64,000 nucleotides of DNA. Source: Eumeta japonica (lineage: Eukaryota; Arthropoda; Insecta; Lepidoptera; Psychidae). Position numbers and translations under genes: made by a program. The notes beneath the pieces were generated by a model. The model saw only the letters and a list, made by a program, of their open reading frames with translations, had not been told where the DNA came from and did not search any database. The DNA lies in the NCBI GenBank assembly GCA_005406025.1, contig BGZK01000012.1:1265550-1329549 (forward strand), given 5' to 3'. Positions 1 through 12,775 of this stretch are shown one piece after another. Each line of letters starts with the position of its first letter. Positions within the stretch are counted from its first letter, which is position 1.

Positions 1-617
1 ATCTCCGGCAACACGCGTTAAGGACCTTCGTTTCAAAGTACTTATTAACGGCTTGGAATGTTGTATGTAGGATTTTTAGTTATTAGGTATAACATAATTG
101 TAATAACTTAAAACTCCTTTATTGCTTATGACATAATTTTAAGCTTTTCAACCTTTGAAACCAGTTCTATGCCGAAAATTTTTCAGTGTTAATATTAACG
201 ACACGTGCTACGTGTTTTCTTTCAATTAAGGAAATATATTTGCTATACCTTCTAAAATAGAGATATATGTATATCTATATTTATCTTTTTTATTATTTCA
301 TTATGATAAATAATGTTTCAGTAACGATGGTTTTTTATGCATTTTATATTATATATTTATTAAACACTATAAGCACCTGAATTTGGAGAAAAAAGTGTAA
401 TTGTAAATAAATTTTATTTTAATTGAACAACTTTTGAACAAGTAAACATGTATAAAAATGATAAAGGATATTTTTTGTGGAGGGTTCAATTTCTGACACA
501 ATAGAAATTCGCGATGCACAAACTTCAAATAATAATAATATTAAGAGTTCCGTACAAGCAACTTTTCTCATCTTCTACTAAAGAGGATTTCTTAAAAATA
601 GTCGATTTTTAAATCAG
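1..617. other. AT-rich non-coding DNA
   Basis: No recognisable gene or repeat is seen. The stretch is AT-rich with short homopolymer runs, and all frames are broken by frequent stops. Confidence 0.5.
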
Positions 618-620
618 CCT

Positions 621-803
<183 letters not shown>

Positions 804-805
<2 letters not shown>

Positions 806-1869
806 GGTACAGATAAAATATTTTACATATTTATTTTGTCTACCTATATTTTAAATGCAATGAGTTCAAAGACACTGATAAATTTTATAGCGGGAATTTT
901 GAGGGTTGGCCTGCCGGGTTAACCGTTTATCAGATTATTAAAAAAAAAACTATTTTTTATAGTAACTAGCTTATATTTCATCTAAACGACTTTGGCAGTG
1001 CTTATTTTAAATGTATATGTAGATATTTAAAAAAATGTCTTATGAGTTTTACCCGTAAAATTGTAATGATTTTCCATCATTTAATGTTAACTAATTTGAT
1101 TATGAAACTCGATAAAAAATTTGTCCTTTTCAATTAGTCATAAGTTTTGTAAGATTCATTTTTTTAAATAAAATTTTATTCATAAAACGCGAATTTTTTA
1201 GCTATTTTTGAAAAAGTGTCTGAAAACATTCATTTTTAGCATGAAAAATGAATATTTTCCATCATGAATAACGAATAGCTTAACCAGCGAAGAAATTATA
1301 TACTACATTTGCTTAGAATCTGTGTTATCATAAATTTCTTGGGTGTTTTTGAGTAAAAAATTTCCACCCACAGGAACGGGTGGCACCTTCAGGCGAATGC
1401 TCACAACGGCAATGTGAACTTCCTCCCTTAACCCATCTTTTAACTAAACATCCAATTTCAAGCCAACCAACGACCTTTTAAAGAAATCAAAGGGGAAAAC
1501 CTTAAATGACTGTAGGTACTATAGTGCAATGATACAATCAATTATCATAATTGATCATACCGTCGTTATAGTATATACCGTTTCATTGTCAAATGGTTAT
1601 GTATACAGTTCAACAATAATCTGTAACGATTATAACATCCATTTCCTCTTCGGATGTTGACAAGCGTAATTAAAATCAACGTTAGTATTATGTTGTGCGG
1701 GAGTTCATACGACTGTGTAAATAATGGAGTGTGTTGTGCGCGGTCGCTTAGGAAGCACTTTATTAAGACTCCACCCGCAGAATGGAATCACGTAACGCAT
1801 GTTTTTGTCTATATGGACGTATGTGTGATAAGGAATTCTTTGCAGTTCAAATTTCAAGGTCATATTTTG
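804..1869. other. Non-coding stretch without identified features
   Basis: AT-rich sequence. A short less AT-rich patch near 1375-1435 is not recognised. An open frame of 88 codons begins at 1654, but only its last part matches anything, namely the RTE scrap annotated from 1870, so I do not call a gene. Confidence 0.45.
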
Positions 1870-1953
1870 CCTTTTATTCCTGCGCTTATCTACGGTAGTG
1901 AAAGTTGGATTAGACGGTAGAAAAATTAAAGTAGAATCTATGCGATAGAGATG
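1870..1953 (+). pseudogene. RTE-type LINE, scrap of C-terminal domain (copy 1)
   Basis: The translation reads FIPALIYGSESWIRR, stop, KN, stop, SRIYAIEM. This matches the block PTLMYGSESWVWQKKNESRI typical of the C-terminus of the RTE-type element that occurs five more times in this window (12474-15125, 23943-24375, 25468-25860, 38280-38680, 40226-40965). Two in-frame stops show it is dead. It ends abruptly at 1953, where a Jockey-type sequence begins, so the two retroelements are joined with no spacer. Confidence 0.75.
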
Positions 1954-2440
1954 TGCATGCCACAGGGTTCAGTTCTTGGACCGTTTGTATTTCTAGTGTA
2001 CATAAACCACAAACCACATATTGTTAAGAATGGTCATGGGATTGTATTATTTGTTGATGATACCTCCTCACTTTTTAAGTAAGTAGGCATCAACCAGCTT
2101 TTGTTGAAGTAAACAATGCCATCTCCGAAATCATTGAATTGTATAACATTAGTTATCTTCTGCTCAATGAAAGGAAAGCAAAACTTGTAACATTTTCCCT
2201 ATCAAATTCTAAATTGATCAACACGAATGTAATTGGTAGTGAACGAGGTACTGGATACTATGGACACAGCTTTATTTTATGGTCTCACTTTAAATTCTAA
2301 GTTACGTTGGAATTCCAATATTATGAGATTAGCGAAAAGGCTATGTAAATTCTTTGGACTGCATATGGTTCTGCAGCATATGCAGTCAATAGAATTCAAA
2401 AAACGACTGCGTAAAATTTAACTAAAAAGATGAAATGGTT
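1954..2440 (+). pseudogene. Jockey-type LINE reverse transcriptase fragment (piece A)
   Basis: The frame from 1957 reads MPQGSVLGPFVFLVYINHKP and then LFVDDTSSLFK before a stop. These are the RT motif B' (PQGSVLGP) and the catalytic motif C, normally FADD and here FVDD, of Jockey-superfamily non-LTR retrotransposons. After a frameshift the text continues NNAISEIIELYNISYLLLNE, and then GLTLNSKLRWNS followed by MRLAKRLC, which is the thumb region. Fingers and endonuclease are absent. Stops and frameshifts make it non-functional. It is the same family as piece B (2866-3765): both carry the NTNV and EVLDT-like text. Confidence 0.85.
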
Positions 2441-2865
2441 TAAAAAATCATCCAATCAAACATATATGTATGTAGCAAGAGTCGCAGCAAGTATAAGGAA
2501 ACAGGAATTTGATGCCTCTAACTGCAAACATTTATCATATTTGGTTGGAAGATTTTCTTGCATTTACTTTCCTTAGACTATTAATTTTTCACTGTTTAAT
2601 AATATATTAAAAGAATATGCTTCCGAATTTTTTGTAATGTTCATTGTAGACCAACACCTTCGCAACAGTTCGTAGGGGGGTAAGGCTACTCACAACAGGG
2701 TAACGCCTAGTCCCCTGAAGTGCGGGATACATGACATTTTTAACAACTCACATACCATTCAACCCGCGGCATGTTTCTCACCTTGGCTTGGGTGGAAACA
2801 CAAGGGTTGTCGCTGTTATATCTACTAAACCACCGCCCAGGAGACCGTGTTTGCAACAGAATAGT
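2441..2865. other. Unidentified insert between two Jockey pieces
   Basis: The first half is AT-rich. The second half (about 2650-2865) is clearly more GC-rich than its surroundings and has no coding match I recognise. Because piece A stops and piece B restarts in an overlapping part of the same element, this may be an inserted sequence or a rearrangement junction. Confidence 0.4.
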
Positions 2866-3765
2866 GGAATCAGAAATTCATCAACACAAATGTAATGGTC
2901 AAAAACGAGGTACTGGATATTGTGAACACGACCCTATTTCTTGATCTCATTTAAAATTCTAAGTTACTTTGAAATTCTCATATTACGAGATTATCGAAAA
3001 GGCTTAGTTCTGCAGCATATGCAGTCAAAAGAATTCGGCGACTTACAGACGAAAGCACCGCAAGATTAGTTTATTTCAGGTTTTTCATAGTCTTATGACA
3101 TATAGAATTTTGTTGTGGGGTTACGCAGCCAATATTAGCACAATTTTTGTGTTTCAGAAGCGAATTATTCGTGCTGTTTATGATCTGAGACCAATGACAT
3201 TACCCAAAGAAAAATGTAAGGAAATTAATATTCTTAGCATCTTAGCATCACAATACATATACGAAAACCTGGTATGTGTCATGAGAAATATAGAATCGTT
3301 CCAAAAAAGGAGTGACATCCATAATATTAACACTAGTCATAAGAGCGATCTTGCTGCTCATAAGACCCGTCTAAGTAAAGTTTAAGGGGATGTGTGTGCG
3401 CTTTTATAAGATCCCCTCTGAAATTTAAAATTTGCCAACTGCTGAGTTTAAGCGTTTCCTTAAAAGAAAGTTATATGGCAAGGACTATTATACCGTGTTG
3501 GAATATTTTAATGAAAAAACCCCCTGGAATTGAGCTGCTCGCCTATCAGGTTATCTCATATTATTTTTAAATGTCGACTAAATTATAAATTACTAAATCC
3601 TTTGTATTGATGAGTAAAAAAAGCAAGCCTTGAGTTTTTGTTCATTCTTCTCTTGGTGAATCAGCATTTGAAATGGGCGGTAATGTAGAAATGAATTTAT
3701 TAATGACATATTTCAAGTGTAATTTCATTACCTACGAAATAAAGATATTTTTGATTTTTTTTAGG
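2866..3765 (+). pseudogene. Jockey-type LINE C-terminus and 3' end (piece B)
   Basis: A frame recovered across stops reads SKRLSSAAYAVKRIRRLTDE, then STARLVYFRF and MTYRILLWGYAANIST, continuing in the open frame 3095-3385. After one more frameshift it ends FLKRKLYGKDYYTVLEYF and then NEKTPWN with a stop at 3531-3533. This is the RT connection and C-terminal domain of Jockey-superfamily LINEs. A 3' untranslated tail follows with an AATAAA signal at 3738-3743 and a T-rich end near 3762. Several stops and frameshifts show it is dead. Its 5' part repeats sequence also present in piece A, so the two derive from separate insertions or a duplication. Confidence 0.88.
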
Positions 3766-3789
3766 TATAAGTTTTAAAAAACGTTCATA

Positions 3790-4060
3790 TTAGATAAAAG
3801 TGGAGGTGTGTTGAGAGCGGAGCGGCAGTAGCAGTGTGGTTAGGAGTGTTCTATCTAAACTGGAAGATACCAAATTTGAATTCTGACCAGAGGTGACTTA
3901 GCTAGTTTTTAATTTAAATCTTATTAAGCCACTCGTTCAGTGTCTCGAAGACCATAGTTTGGCCTGCTGGCTCTGAAAGTTGTCACCGCATTGGTGACGA
4001 CGATCGTAAGCAGATCACATACTCACACTAGACCGATGTAGCAGGGCTTAAAGTCTTTGA
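3790..4060 (+). mobile_element. Possible tRNA-derived SINE
   Basis: Near 3832 the sequence GTGTGGTTAGGAGTG resembles a pol III A box. About 40 bases later ATTTGAATTCTG resembles a decayed B box. A body of moderate GC follows. No clean tail or target duplication is visible. The alternative is chance similarity. Confidence 0.35.
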
Positions 4061-5363
4061 TTTTGTAAAGAATAATATGGTAAGGTATGCTTCGCGGTGG
4101 GGTTATTAAAGACATGAGATTAGGGCTATTTTTATAAATCTCTAAGGCTATTCAACAAAATGATAACGTTTCATAGTTTTGCCACATAGCTGGCTGCCGG
4201 GTAGCTAGATTTAACCAGGCGTACTTGACGGTAAATTGAAAGCGGTTCCTGGAACCGTGGAAGCATCCTTATTTATCTAACTAATAAACAAACCATAAGC
4301 AAACTAATAGAATGACATGTATTAAGATGGCGTCCGCTGATGAAAACTCTGCCAAGCGAAATGCCGTCGAAATCATGAGCGCCCGTTTTAATTTGTCCGA
4401 GCGCAATGCATAGTAATGCTGCATTCGCTTCATTTGATGGCCCCGGCTGGACGTGGGTCGCAAAGCTATTGGATTAGTTCAACTTCTTAGGATGCGACGT
4501 GGAGGCAGAACGACTTCGGATCTATCTTCGGATTTTATACATTTATCTCGGGATCTCTGTATTTACATTTGAAGCGCAAAGCGGACGTATACGAAGAGCC
4601 TTAATGGATTTGCGGGCTTATTTATTCTAATTAAATGGAATGAATTAGAGTAGCTGTACTGTTGTTTATTTTCAGTACAAACAATAATTTAATCGCATTA
4701 AATATAAGAAGAGTTCTAGACATTTTTATTACGAAAATACTTTCATTTTTCTTCAATACGTATTTTCTATTACAAACCAAATGTTGTAAGTTCAAATCGA
4801 TTGTAAGGTAAAATTAAAATTAATACTGACACTAATGTATTAACAATATAAAAGTTCATCATTTTATTTCTGATATCTTCAATTAGAGTATGTTTAAAAT
4901 GTATCAAATCTCATAGAAGTAACTCGACTAATCTAATTTTAATATATTCATCACCAGTGTATTGAAATTAAAAAAATCATGTCGATAAGAGCTATTTACA
5001 AAAGTTTGACAGCTTTTAGAAATTTCTAGAAGGTCGGATGAAATATTAGTCTACAACTTGACGAAGGACAGTATTTTGATGGAATTCCTTTATTAAATCT
5101 TTTTATAGGGTTAAGTATCTTTATTTCCCCATGAACTACATGCATACTCTCTTTCATGGGGTTATGAAAAAGCTTTTTAATATTTAAACCAGTCGAGACT
5201 TAAAAGTGTGTTTACAAAACCAACTAGAAAATATTGTTACTAATAAATGAATATATTTAGCTGCTGTTATGTCTACTGAAATTAATATATATCCTCGTGA
5301 TTTGAAGGAATCATCAAGGCGGAACGAACTCAATTACGCATGTTTTTGCTTTACATATAGCAT
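4061..5363. other. Non-coding stretch with one GC-richer island (4310-4500)
   Basis: No gene is recognised. At about 4320-4500 a CpG-containing block stands out from AT-rich flanks and includes an imperfect hairpin near 4400-4427 (GCGCAATGCA against TGCATTCGC). It could be a conserved regulatory element, but nothing else supports this. The remainder is AT-rich. Confidence 0.35.
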
Positions 5364-5423
5364 GGTAATATATTCTTTAACACTCATAAAACCTTAACCA
5401 TGAGTGTTAAAAAATATATTACC
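5364..5423. repeat. Short inverted repeat, 24-base arms
   Basis: Arms 5364-5387 and 5400-5423 are complementary at 23 of 24 positions, with a 12-base loop. DNA or RNA from this site could form a stable hairpin. There is no GC-rich stem or T-run geometry that would suggest a terminator, and none is expected in an insect genome. Confidence 0.95.
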
Positions 5424-7839
5424 CAATCCCCTGTATGAAAATTCCTATTTATTTCATTGCACAATGACTATTTTAAGCGAAAATATGTCAGTAATACCAC
5501 TTACATGTACATACTTAAATACTTGGCGTGGTCACTTTACAAACAACTGTAATGTCCTTCCTTGTGTGTGGCTAATAGATATAGTTAATGGCCGCAGCTC
5601 CGCCGGCATGGATGTAGAATGAATTCTTTCGTTTGTTATATCGATAGATGCCAGTCCCGTTTTCAATTCTGGTCTATTTTCCACTTTTTAGTCTCATCCT
5701 GTTCCCGTTTTCAATTCTGCTTTCCGCTCGCTTTTAAATTCACTACCAGCTACAATTCTCATTTGGCCGAAGTCGGGGGCAAAGGCTATTTTATCAAAAT
5801 AAAATATAGACTATATTACTCGGAAATAGTGATAAGTTCAAGAATTATTGAAATCGTCTACGGCAATTAATTCATGAATGAAACTAGGAATTATCAATCT
5901 AATCTAATTTACTAAAAATAGTATAGCTATATATTAGTGAGAGAAATTTCAGAATCGGTTTTTAATGGTTCGGTTCAGCCGTATAAATACGCGGATTAAA
6001 TTGAGAACAAGTGCTATTTTTATTTTAGAACCTTCCCGAGCGTATATACAACAAGTTACTAAAGTTTAACTGTAATCAAATCAATAGTTTAGCCACTCAT
6101 AGGGGACTAACTTCCAAATATTTATTTTTTATATTTGAATTCCTTCATTTTTTGTATCATTTGATATTAATCGCATTTTTGATTCCGAATTAAAAAAAGA
6201 TTTACTTATAAGGTCACGAGTTCATATAAAAACCTTTAAAAAAAAACTACTTCCAATTTTTCCCAAATTTTCAAATTTTTGTGGTAGAATAAAATATTCG
6301 TTTTTTTCCGTCATAAGGATCTCTCTTAGACTTCAACCAAAATTAAAAAAAAAATTAGCTTTATTTGTCAAATTTCTCTGATCTTGCGCTTAGCACTACG
6401 CATAGCGATTCATTTTTATTTACAAAGATTACAACAAATTATTGAACATTGGAAGGAAATGAAAATGACGCCATGAGATTGCTGGTATATAGTCACTAAT
6501 AAAGTGCTAAAATACATCTGTGATGGTTTTGGGGTTTTGGAGACTACTTCATCGGGCACACGTCACGTTGTCGTCGTGATACCACTTTAAAAAATGTATA
6601 TCCCGTTTGGAGCTTCGAGAGGAGGGCTGCTTCTGCAGCTCGCATGCGACACTGGCCGTCTGCGATTTGCGGACTCGTCCATGAAAAACATATTTAAATT
6701 TAGAAAAGAACAATCAATTTTTCGGATTTCATAAATCGCTAGATCGATTTATGTGCTCACTTGACGCAACCTATTTTATGCACATATTAAAATGTAAGTA
6801 TTCCGAGCGACAGACATAAGTCCGTTGCTTTACTACGACTACATTTGTCTGTGATAGGATCTGACACAGCTGAAAAAAACCATTATTTCGGGGATATATG
6901 TTTTTGTGAGGGGTTTTTGTAACCTTGCAAAACAATTTATTTCTGACCTCATTTGAAGTATGTATGCCAATCGAATGGTAAGTTAAGCGGTATGCTATTT
7001 CACTAAGCGGCGACATTTTGTTACGTACATCGATCGGTAAATTAACTAACAGCTCAATTATCGAAAATATATAATAAGGATACATTATTGAGCTTTCTTA
7101 GAGAATTATAATACTTGTTAATATTTCATAATCTTTAGAGAATTTAATGCACATACTACATGATATATGTTTAAGGAATATATTTTATCACCCATTTGTA
7201 AAGCCAAAAAAATAATTAAAATTAACTATTGATTCAACGTTAGTATATTTTATCAATAGATTTATATGTGGCTATTATAGATAAAATCATATCATAAGCA
7301 ATAAATGATCGTATGATTTTTTTTTTTTTGTTTTTTCCATTTGCTGAATCAATTCATTTTAATGTTTTCATTTTCGGTCACGCTATACCGTTATTGTTCG
7401 GTTACTACTTTTTATCTACTGTTATCCATTCACTTATGTATTTAAGTATGCAAAAATAGGGATGTCATTTTTTGTATGGTTTATCGATATTATATCGATT
7501 AATTAATATCTTTTTGTTATTATCTTGTTTAATATATACCTTCATCGTTTTTAAGTCGAACTAAAAATAAAGAATGGCGTAACCTTTAACCCAAAGATTA
7601 GTCAGGCCTTTTTAACAGAATACTCTAAATTAAAGCATACAGAAGCAAATGTAAAATCGTCGACTCTTGAGTGACTGACGATGTTAATGCCTCAAAAATA
7701 GATATAATTTCTCGATGTCGGCAGTACCTATAGGGTGTCTTGTTGTATCAGGTTTCAGTTGCTTACCCTTTCGTAATCTTTTCATTTCAGATTGAAAGGA
7801 TTGTGAAAGGTTCTCTTAATCTTTAATCCCTAGACCCCG
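5424..7839. other. Non-coding stretch; weak GC-richer patch near 6590-6690
   Basis: AT-rich DNA with only short open frames. The largest (6771-7085, minus strand, 104 codons) has no motif I recognise and low-complexity AT-driven codons. A short GC-richer block lies at 6590-6690. I see no gene. Confidence 0.4.
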
Positions 7840-7950
7840 AACCTTTAGCCGCAACCCAGTGGGGATTGGAGTCGCTAATGATCGTTGTCGTCAACGCGAT
7901 GATAAGGTCCCGGACCGATGGCTTATCGTGATCTTTGAGCTACGGAGCTT
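7840..7950 (+). mobile_element. Dispersed lepidopteran repeat, copy A
   Basis: The block with CTAATGATCGTTGTCGTC and GGTCCCGGACCGATGGCTTA matches, in reverse orientation, the block at 40976-41085. Both resemble a dispersed repeat I associate with lepidopteran genomes, with an end like GGAGAGCACGT. Element class (SINE or LINE tail) is uncertain. Confidence 0.6.
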
Positions 7951-9389
7951 GTGGCGTAATTAGGCTTGAACTGAATACTGATTGGGCAATGCGTCCGTGA
8001 TCAGGGACGAATCCAGTATCCCCAGGTTCGAAAGCGACATACTTATTAACCATTGCAAAAAGGGAACGATAAGAGGAGAACAAAAAACGGTTTGCCGTTT
8101 GTGGTTATAACGATTTCGAACGAAAAGGCATAACTTTAATTCGGTGAAATTTAGATAAAGCGTCATATTTTGGTTGTTCACTTTTATTGTGTAGAGTGTA
8201 ATTTAGCGACTATATTTTTTAAAACTCAGATGTGTTGAGATATGAACATGAAAGTATTAGAGAAGCTATTGATTTCTCTCTAATAATAATTTCTAACTCT
8301 ACTCTGCACTGACAGGCATATATAGACAAACAGCAAAACGAAACACTCGTCCGAAATTACCAACATCTAATAGAGACTTCTTTATACCATATCCACCTTG
8401 GAACGAAAACAAACATTATTCTCTTTCCGATAAAAACTGTTATTGTTTTCCTAACAATTTTCATAAGCGGCAGTGACGAGAAATTAAGGCTTTGAAAAAA
8501 AAAGGTAAGAGATTTCCGTAAGTGAAGACGAGGTCAATAGGCAAGAAAAATAAGCTTCTACGAACGTTTTAATAACACGACCTCCCTCTTCACGACGTTT
8601 CGTGTCGATTTGCCCGCCCAATCAAAGGCTTTCATTTCTTTATACGCTTTAGCTATTTAGCCAGTTATTGAACGGTGTGGGAGGATAGCGGAGACGTAAA
8701 ATAGAAATAATATTACAAATTTCGACCCGGTCTGTACATAGATTGTAAAGAGACACAAATTTTTTTTTGCTTTGTTCCATAACTATTGGACGGATTTTCG
8801 TAACTTTGACATTGTTATATAGTGCATTGGCTACGTATAGGTCTAGAATAAAAGTTACTATTTATCGTATTAAAATACAAAGAGAGAAATAAGTTTTCCT
8901 TACGCGATTGAGAATATAACCGAATGTAGTATTTTTTGGGTGACTATTGTAACAGAATATAATGGTTCTATGTACTTGCGGTAGAATTAAACCCCACAGT
9001 TCTAGATTCCCCAAATACCTTTATAATTGGGTGTTGAATCCAGACTGCGTTTTAGGGTGCCTCGAATGAAGTCCCACTTGCGCTAGCTGGTCTGAGACCA
9101 GCAGAAGGATTCTATTCTATTGAGAGATGTCAATTCTAAAGCCGTTAATCGTAGACGATTGTCGGGGAATAAAAAATTTAGCACTTAAGGTGGAGGTAAC
9201 ATTCCTTCTCATCTTACCACAATTGTTTAACGCGTACGCCCTAAATTGATCTGGAATGCTAAGTATCTATCTAACCCTTAGCGTCGCGCGTACTTGTTAT
9301 TTAATTACACACTTATACAATATAGTATAGTAATAACACGTGCTTAATACAACCCGCTTTCGAGGAGGCTGTAGGTTCAAGGCAGAACG
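7951..9389. other. Non-coding stretch without identified features
   Basis: Only short frames are present. A tRNA-like B-box phrase (CAGGTTCGAAAGC) near 8022 lacks an A box and a foldable acceptor stem. A second one near 9371 (GTAGGTTCAAGG) is equally isolated. Nothing else is recognised. Confidence 0.4.
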
Positions 9390-9830
9390 ATATTGGATTC
9401 ACATCAATCTCGATCTGGTGATTTAAAGGCGTACCGCAGACCATTCTACGCGGCCACTTTTCCACTAGAACAAAGTCAAAGAAGTGCTTACAGACCGGTT
9501 GCCGATAAAGCGGTCAACGGGCTCATCTGGCCATGCACGAATCGAAGAGTAGGGCGCATGCACGTAGGTTCCTCGAAGTTAGGTTAGGTTTGGTTAGCGT
9601 GCGACACAGATTCGCAGGTAGTAATTGCCTATTTATCGATGCCGTGCTGTGGACCCTTGCTTCCAATGTAAAAAATACTAACCTCAGAGCGAGTGGGACG
9701 TGCGTCTTCTACCACATCCTCGTTGGAAAGTTCAAGTCGGCCGAGGCGCGGCGCGGTTTGAATCGCGGCGACGTATTCAGCTCCAAAGCATACCATCGCC
9801 GGTCGCTACGTAGCTAAGGAGACCACCGGG
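9390..9830. other. GC-rich island
   Basis: The GC and CpG content is distinctly higher than in the flanks, especially at 9730-9830. It carries a short TTAGG-like run at 9577-9596 (AGGTTAGGTTTGGTTAG). Two overlapping open frames here (9393-9587 and 9533-9817) have no recognised domain. It could be a conserved regulatory element or unannotated exon material. Confidence 0.4.
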
Positions 9831-11270
9831 AACCATCGAATTCACTTCTAATTATGATAGAATACTATGTTTTTACATAATTTAATTATTAGAAAAAAAT
9901 GATATATAAAAAATGGAAACAAGATGATGTAAAATATAATGAAATGGAACTTGCTGCATGTATGATTAGGTACAACTGCATGTATTCATAATTTTGGATT
10001 GGACGACTTATTACATTATTGTGTTTCCACCTTTTTAGTTCACTTTTACGTAGTTGATTTTTTGTTGACTTTATTTTAGTTCTGTTTTAACAATATCTGG
10101 GATTGCTTTTTTATTATTAGAGACGTCGACGTTTGTGTCGTTGTAATTAATGAACGCGATACCCGTAAATTACTTTTATTGACCGAAAACTTTATGTTTG
10201 CATTTATTATGTAAGTAATTACGAAATAACAATTCGACACTAAAACTTCAGCGAAGACATGGACAATTAAGGTAATTAACGAATAAAAAATAATTATTCA
10301 TTATTTCCGAATCATTGCTGTTGTGTACTCAGATAAAAGGAACGAGGCTTTTGGGTCTCAAATGACTTAAGCTGTTTTAATTATAAAAGTGATGTATTAC
10401 AGAGTTGTAGATATTCAAAAGTTGTACTAAAACCTCCGCGATTGTATTTTCCGGCTGATTTACAGGTTTGTTACTTAAAAAGCGATTACAATTAAATAAA
10501 ATTAGTAAGATTTTCTTCAGAGACTTTAACAATACTTTAATTGTTATTAAAATAAGGAGATTAATTTCTTTAGTAATTTTATGTCTACAAACTATGTATT
10601 TAACAAAATATTATTTTTACGAGTACTTTAGATAATACAGCAGATTCAATCATTACGCATAACAAGAATGCTCAAAAAGAGTTTTATACGACTCTACCGC
10701 AATTTTCTATTTTACTGCCGTCATTTGGGCATTACAGATACAAAATCTAGCCCATAAACATAACACCCCTTAGACGAATCAATAGAAATATAATTGATCA
10801 AAATACGTCTAATCGTTGGGATGCTTTGACGGTACAAAGAATCATACATACTCAAATACGCGCGAAAAACACATGCCGCAATCGGAAAAAAAAAAGATTT
10901 TTTGTACGTATATTAAATAATAAATGTTAAAAAAACACTTGATACAGAACAAAAGCTTAATTCTAGTAATACAAGTGACACTGGTGATTAAGAACGTTAA
11001 TAATGCTTGATTCCAAACAAGGGAAACAGAGAGTATTGCATTTATAGTAGGAACATGGACCTTTTCTATTAGGGACATAAAAGTTAAAACAACGAGAAAC
11101 CTACCACAAAATTAATAAGACTTTACTCCACGGCCGCTTATATTTTAAATTCCATGTATAAAAGAACCTTTAATTTTGTTATCGCAAAATTAAAACGGAA
11201 ACTTAGGTCTGCACCTCACGGCCGGTGGCACTCGTAAATAATTAGGGTAATCATAAATACAAGACTCATA
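9831..11270. other. AT-rich non-coding stretch
   Basis: No gene or repeat is recognised. Frames are short and AT-driven, including one on the minus strand at 10842-11078. Confidence 0.45.
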
Positions 11271-11342
11271 GAAAGGGAGAGAGAAAGATTAAAAGCGAGA
11301 GAGAGAGAGAGAGGGAGGGAGAGACAGACAGAGAGGATAAGA
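11271..11342 (+). repeat. Purine-rich GA microsatellite
   Basis: An almost pure purine tract of GA and GGGA units, with the densest (GA)n run at about 11298-11315. It is imperfect, which implies an old and partly decayed array. Confidence 0.9.
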
Positions 11343-11359
11343 GAAAAACGTACAACGAA

Positions 11360-11650
11360 ACGTGAAATTCTCGATTAGAGGTCCTTTTAAACGGGAAATA
11401 TCTTGACAAATATCCCAATAAAGGGCTCTCGGCGCGGCCGGTGCGTTTGGAAAACCATTTACGAGGTTTATCGCCGCCATGGAAATAATAACTGGGGCCG
11501 TTATCTTCCTAAATTGATCTAATTTAAAATTATTGTTATCGCTAAACCTTTTATTTTTATACCCGGGGGGACGATGATATTTTTCCGAACATCATGTCGG
11601 CCGTAAACGTTCGCTGTTTTGAATTTATAAAGGAATCGTATTTATCGAGG
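11360..11650. promoter_or_regulatory. Candidate conserved non-coding block
   Basis: This block differs in texture from the AT-rich flanks. It contains TTTATCGCC and GTTATCTTC GATA-like sites, a GGCCATTT-type CpG core at 11425-11480 and a second CpG patch at 11555-11650. No coding frame is convincing. The regulatory reading is inference from composition and motif texture only. Confidence 0.3.
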
Positions 11651-12459
11651 AAACAATATAATTTTTTGATCGCTTTTTATTTATTACATCGTGTCTGATT
11701 TATTATAAAAAAAAACCTTGAGTGGACGAAAAATTATTTGGCATAGATATAGTACTTTATTTTTTGAAATTTTTACTCCACGTATAGAATTGTATTTGCG
11801 TTGTTGAATAATTGTAAAAGTTTTCTGTGATGCAAGATATCCTTGTGCGTTATTACAACGGCACTATAAATCTGGCTTTAAAGCTAAACGACGACGCTTA
11901 ATTTCGATAGAAAGTGATTTTTTTTTTGGATTTCGGTGATTAAGCGGGGGCTCAGGGTGCCGTCGGCGTTGTTGTTTTGCCGGCTTCGAGGTAACAACTA
12001 GTTTTCAGTCCCCGGTGTAGTTGGGTCTAGATATCAATTTAGGGTGATGCTTTTCGTTTAATATTGCTTAGCATCTGGCCAACCGAGTTTTATTCTAGAT
12101 CTTTCGACTTTGCCGTGGGAAGTTACTGTTCCTATATGCCTATAGATATATTCCTATAGATCTTTAAAGGACTCTTCATTCTTACTCTACGGTATATACG
12201 TAATCATTGTATTGATTCTCCTTTTATGTTTTCTTTTTTGCCAGGCCCAACTTTCACCACGGTACACAAGTACAGAACCAAGATATTCATCGTGGATAAT
12301 TTAAATATTTTTTTACTAGGAATATATTAGTATAGTCTTCCTCCAGACGGTGATTACCTGAACAACTGAACAAAGCCTGTTCAGCTTTGCGCCCGGATTC
12401 CTTTAGCTGCTCCTTCCAGTGATGGTAGTATCCTCCTAACCTAGCCTTCCTAACCCAAA
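11651..12459. other. Non-coding stretch
   Basis: AT-rich, with a GC-richer section at 11945-12015. A 7-bp hairpin (CTGAACA and TGTTCAG) lies near 12365-12383. The last part may be the 5' untranslated region of the RTE element that follows, but its boundary cannot be placed. Confidence 0.4.
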
Positions 12460-12775
12460 ACCTCCATATCTCTTTGTTCTCTCATGCTTTCTACTCCCCA
12501 TCCCTCCTACTCCCTTCAAAACTCACAACATTTAATGTTCTAAGAAAAATATTACTTCAGGAGGATACTGGCATTGCCAGAGAATTCCTCCCCAGGCTAG
12601 TCCCGAGCAGTCCAATCGTATCTGGGAGGGGAGGGGGGGGTACAAATTTTCTTCGTATCGGGGAATCGATAGCTCTAGGCTCGATTTCGGCGACGAGGTA
12701 AACCACCTCACCTACAACGTCTAGTTCCCCAGAAGGGCAAGGCGAGGACTGGAGAAGTCCGTTTCGGTAGTATGA

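Noticed and set aside
6771..7085. 105-codon minus-strand frame
   Set aside because: No domain, no neighbouring exon or repeat homology that I can see.
8015..8040. tRNA gene from CAGGTTCGAAAGC
   Set aside because: No A box and no acceptor stem.
9577..9596. TTAGG-like telomeric repeat
   Set aside because: Only two to three imperfect units; too short to be telomeric.
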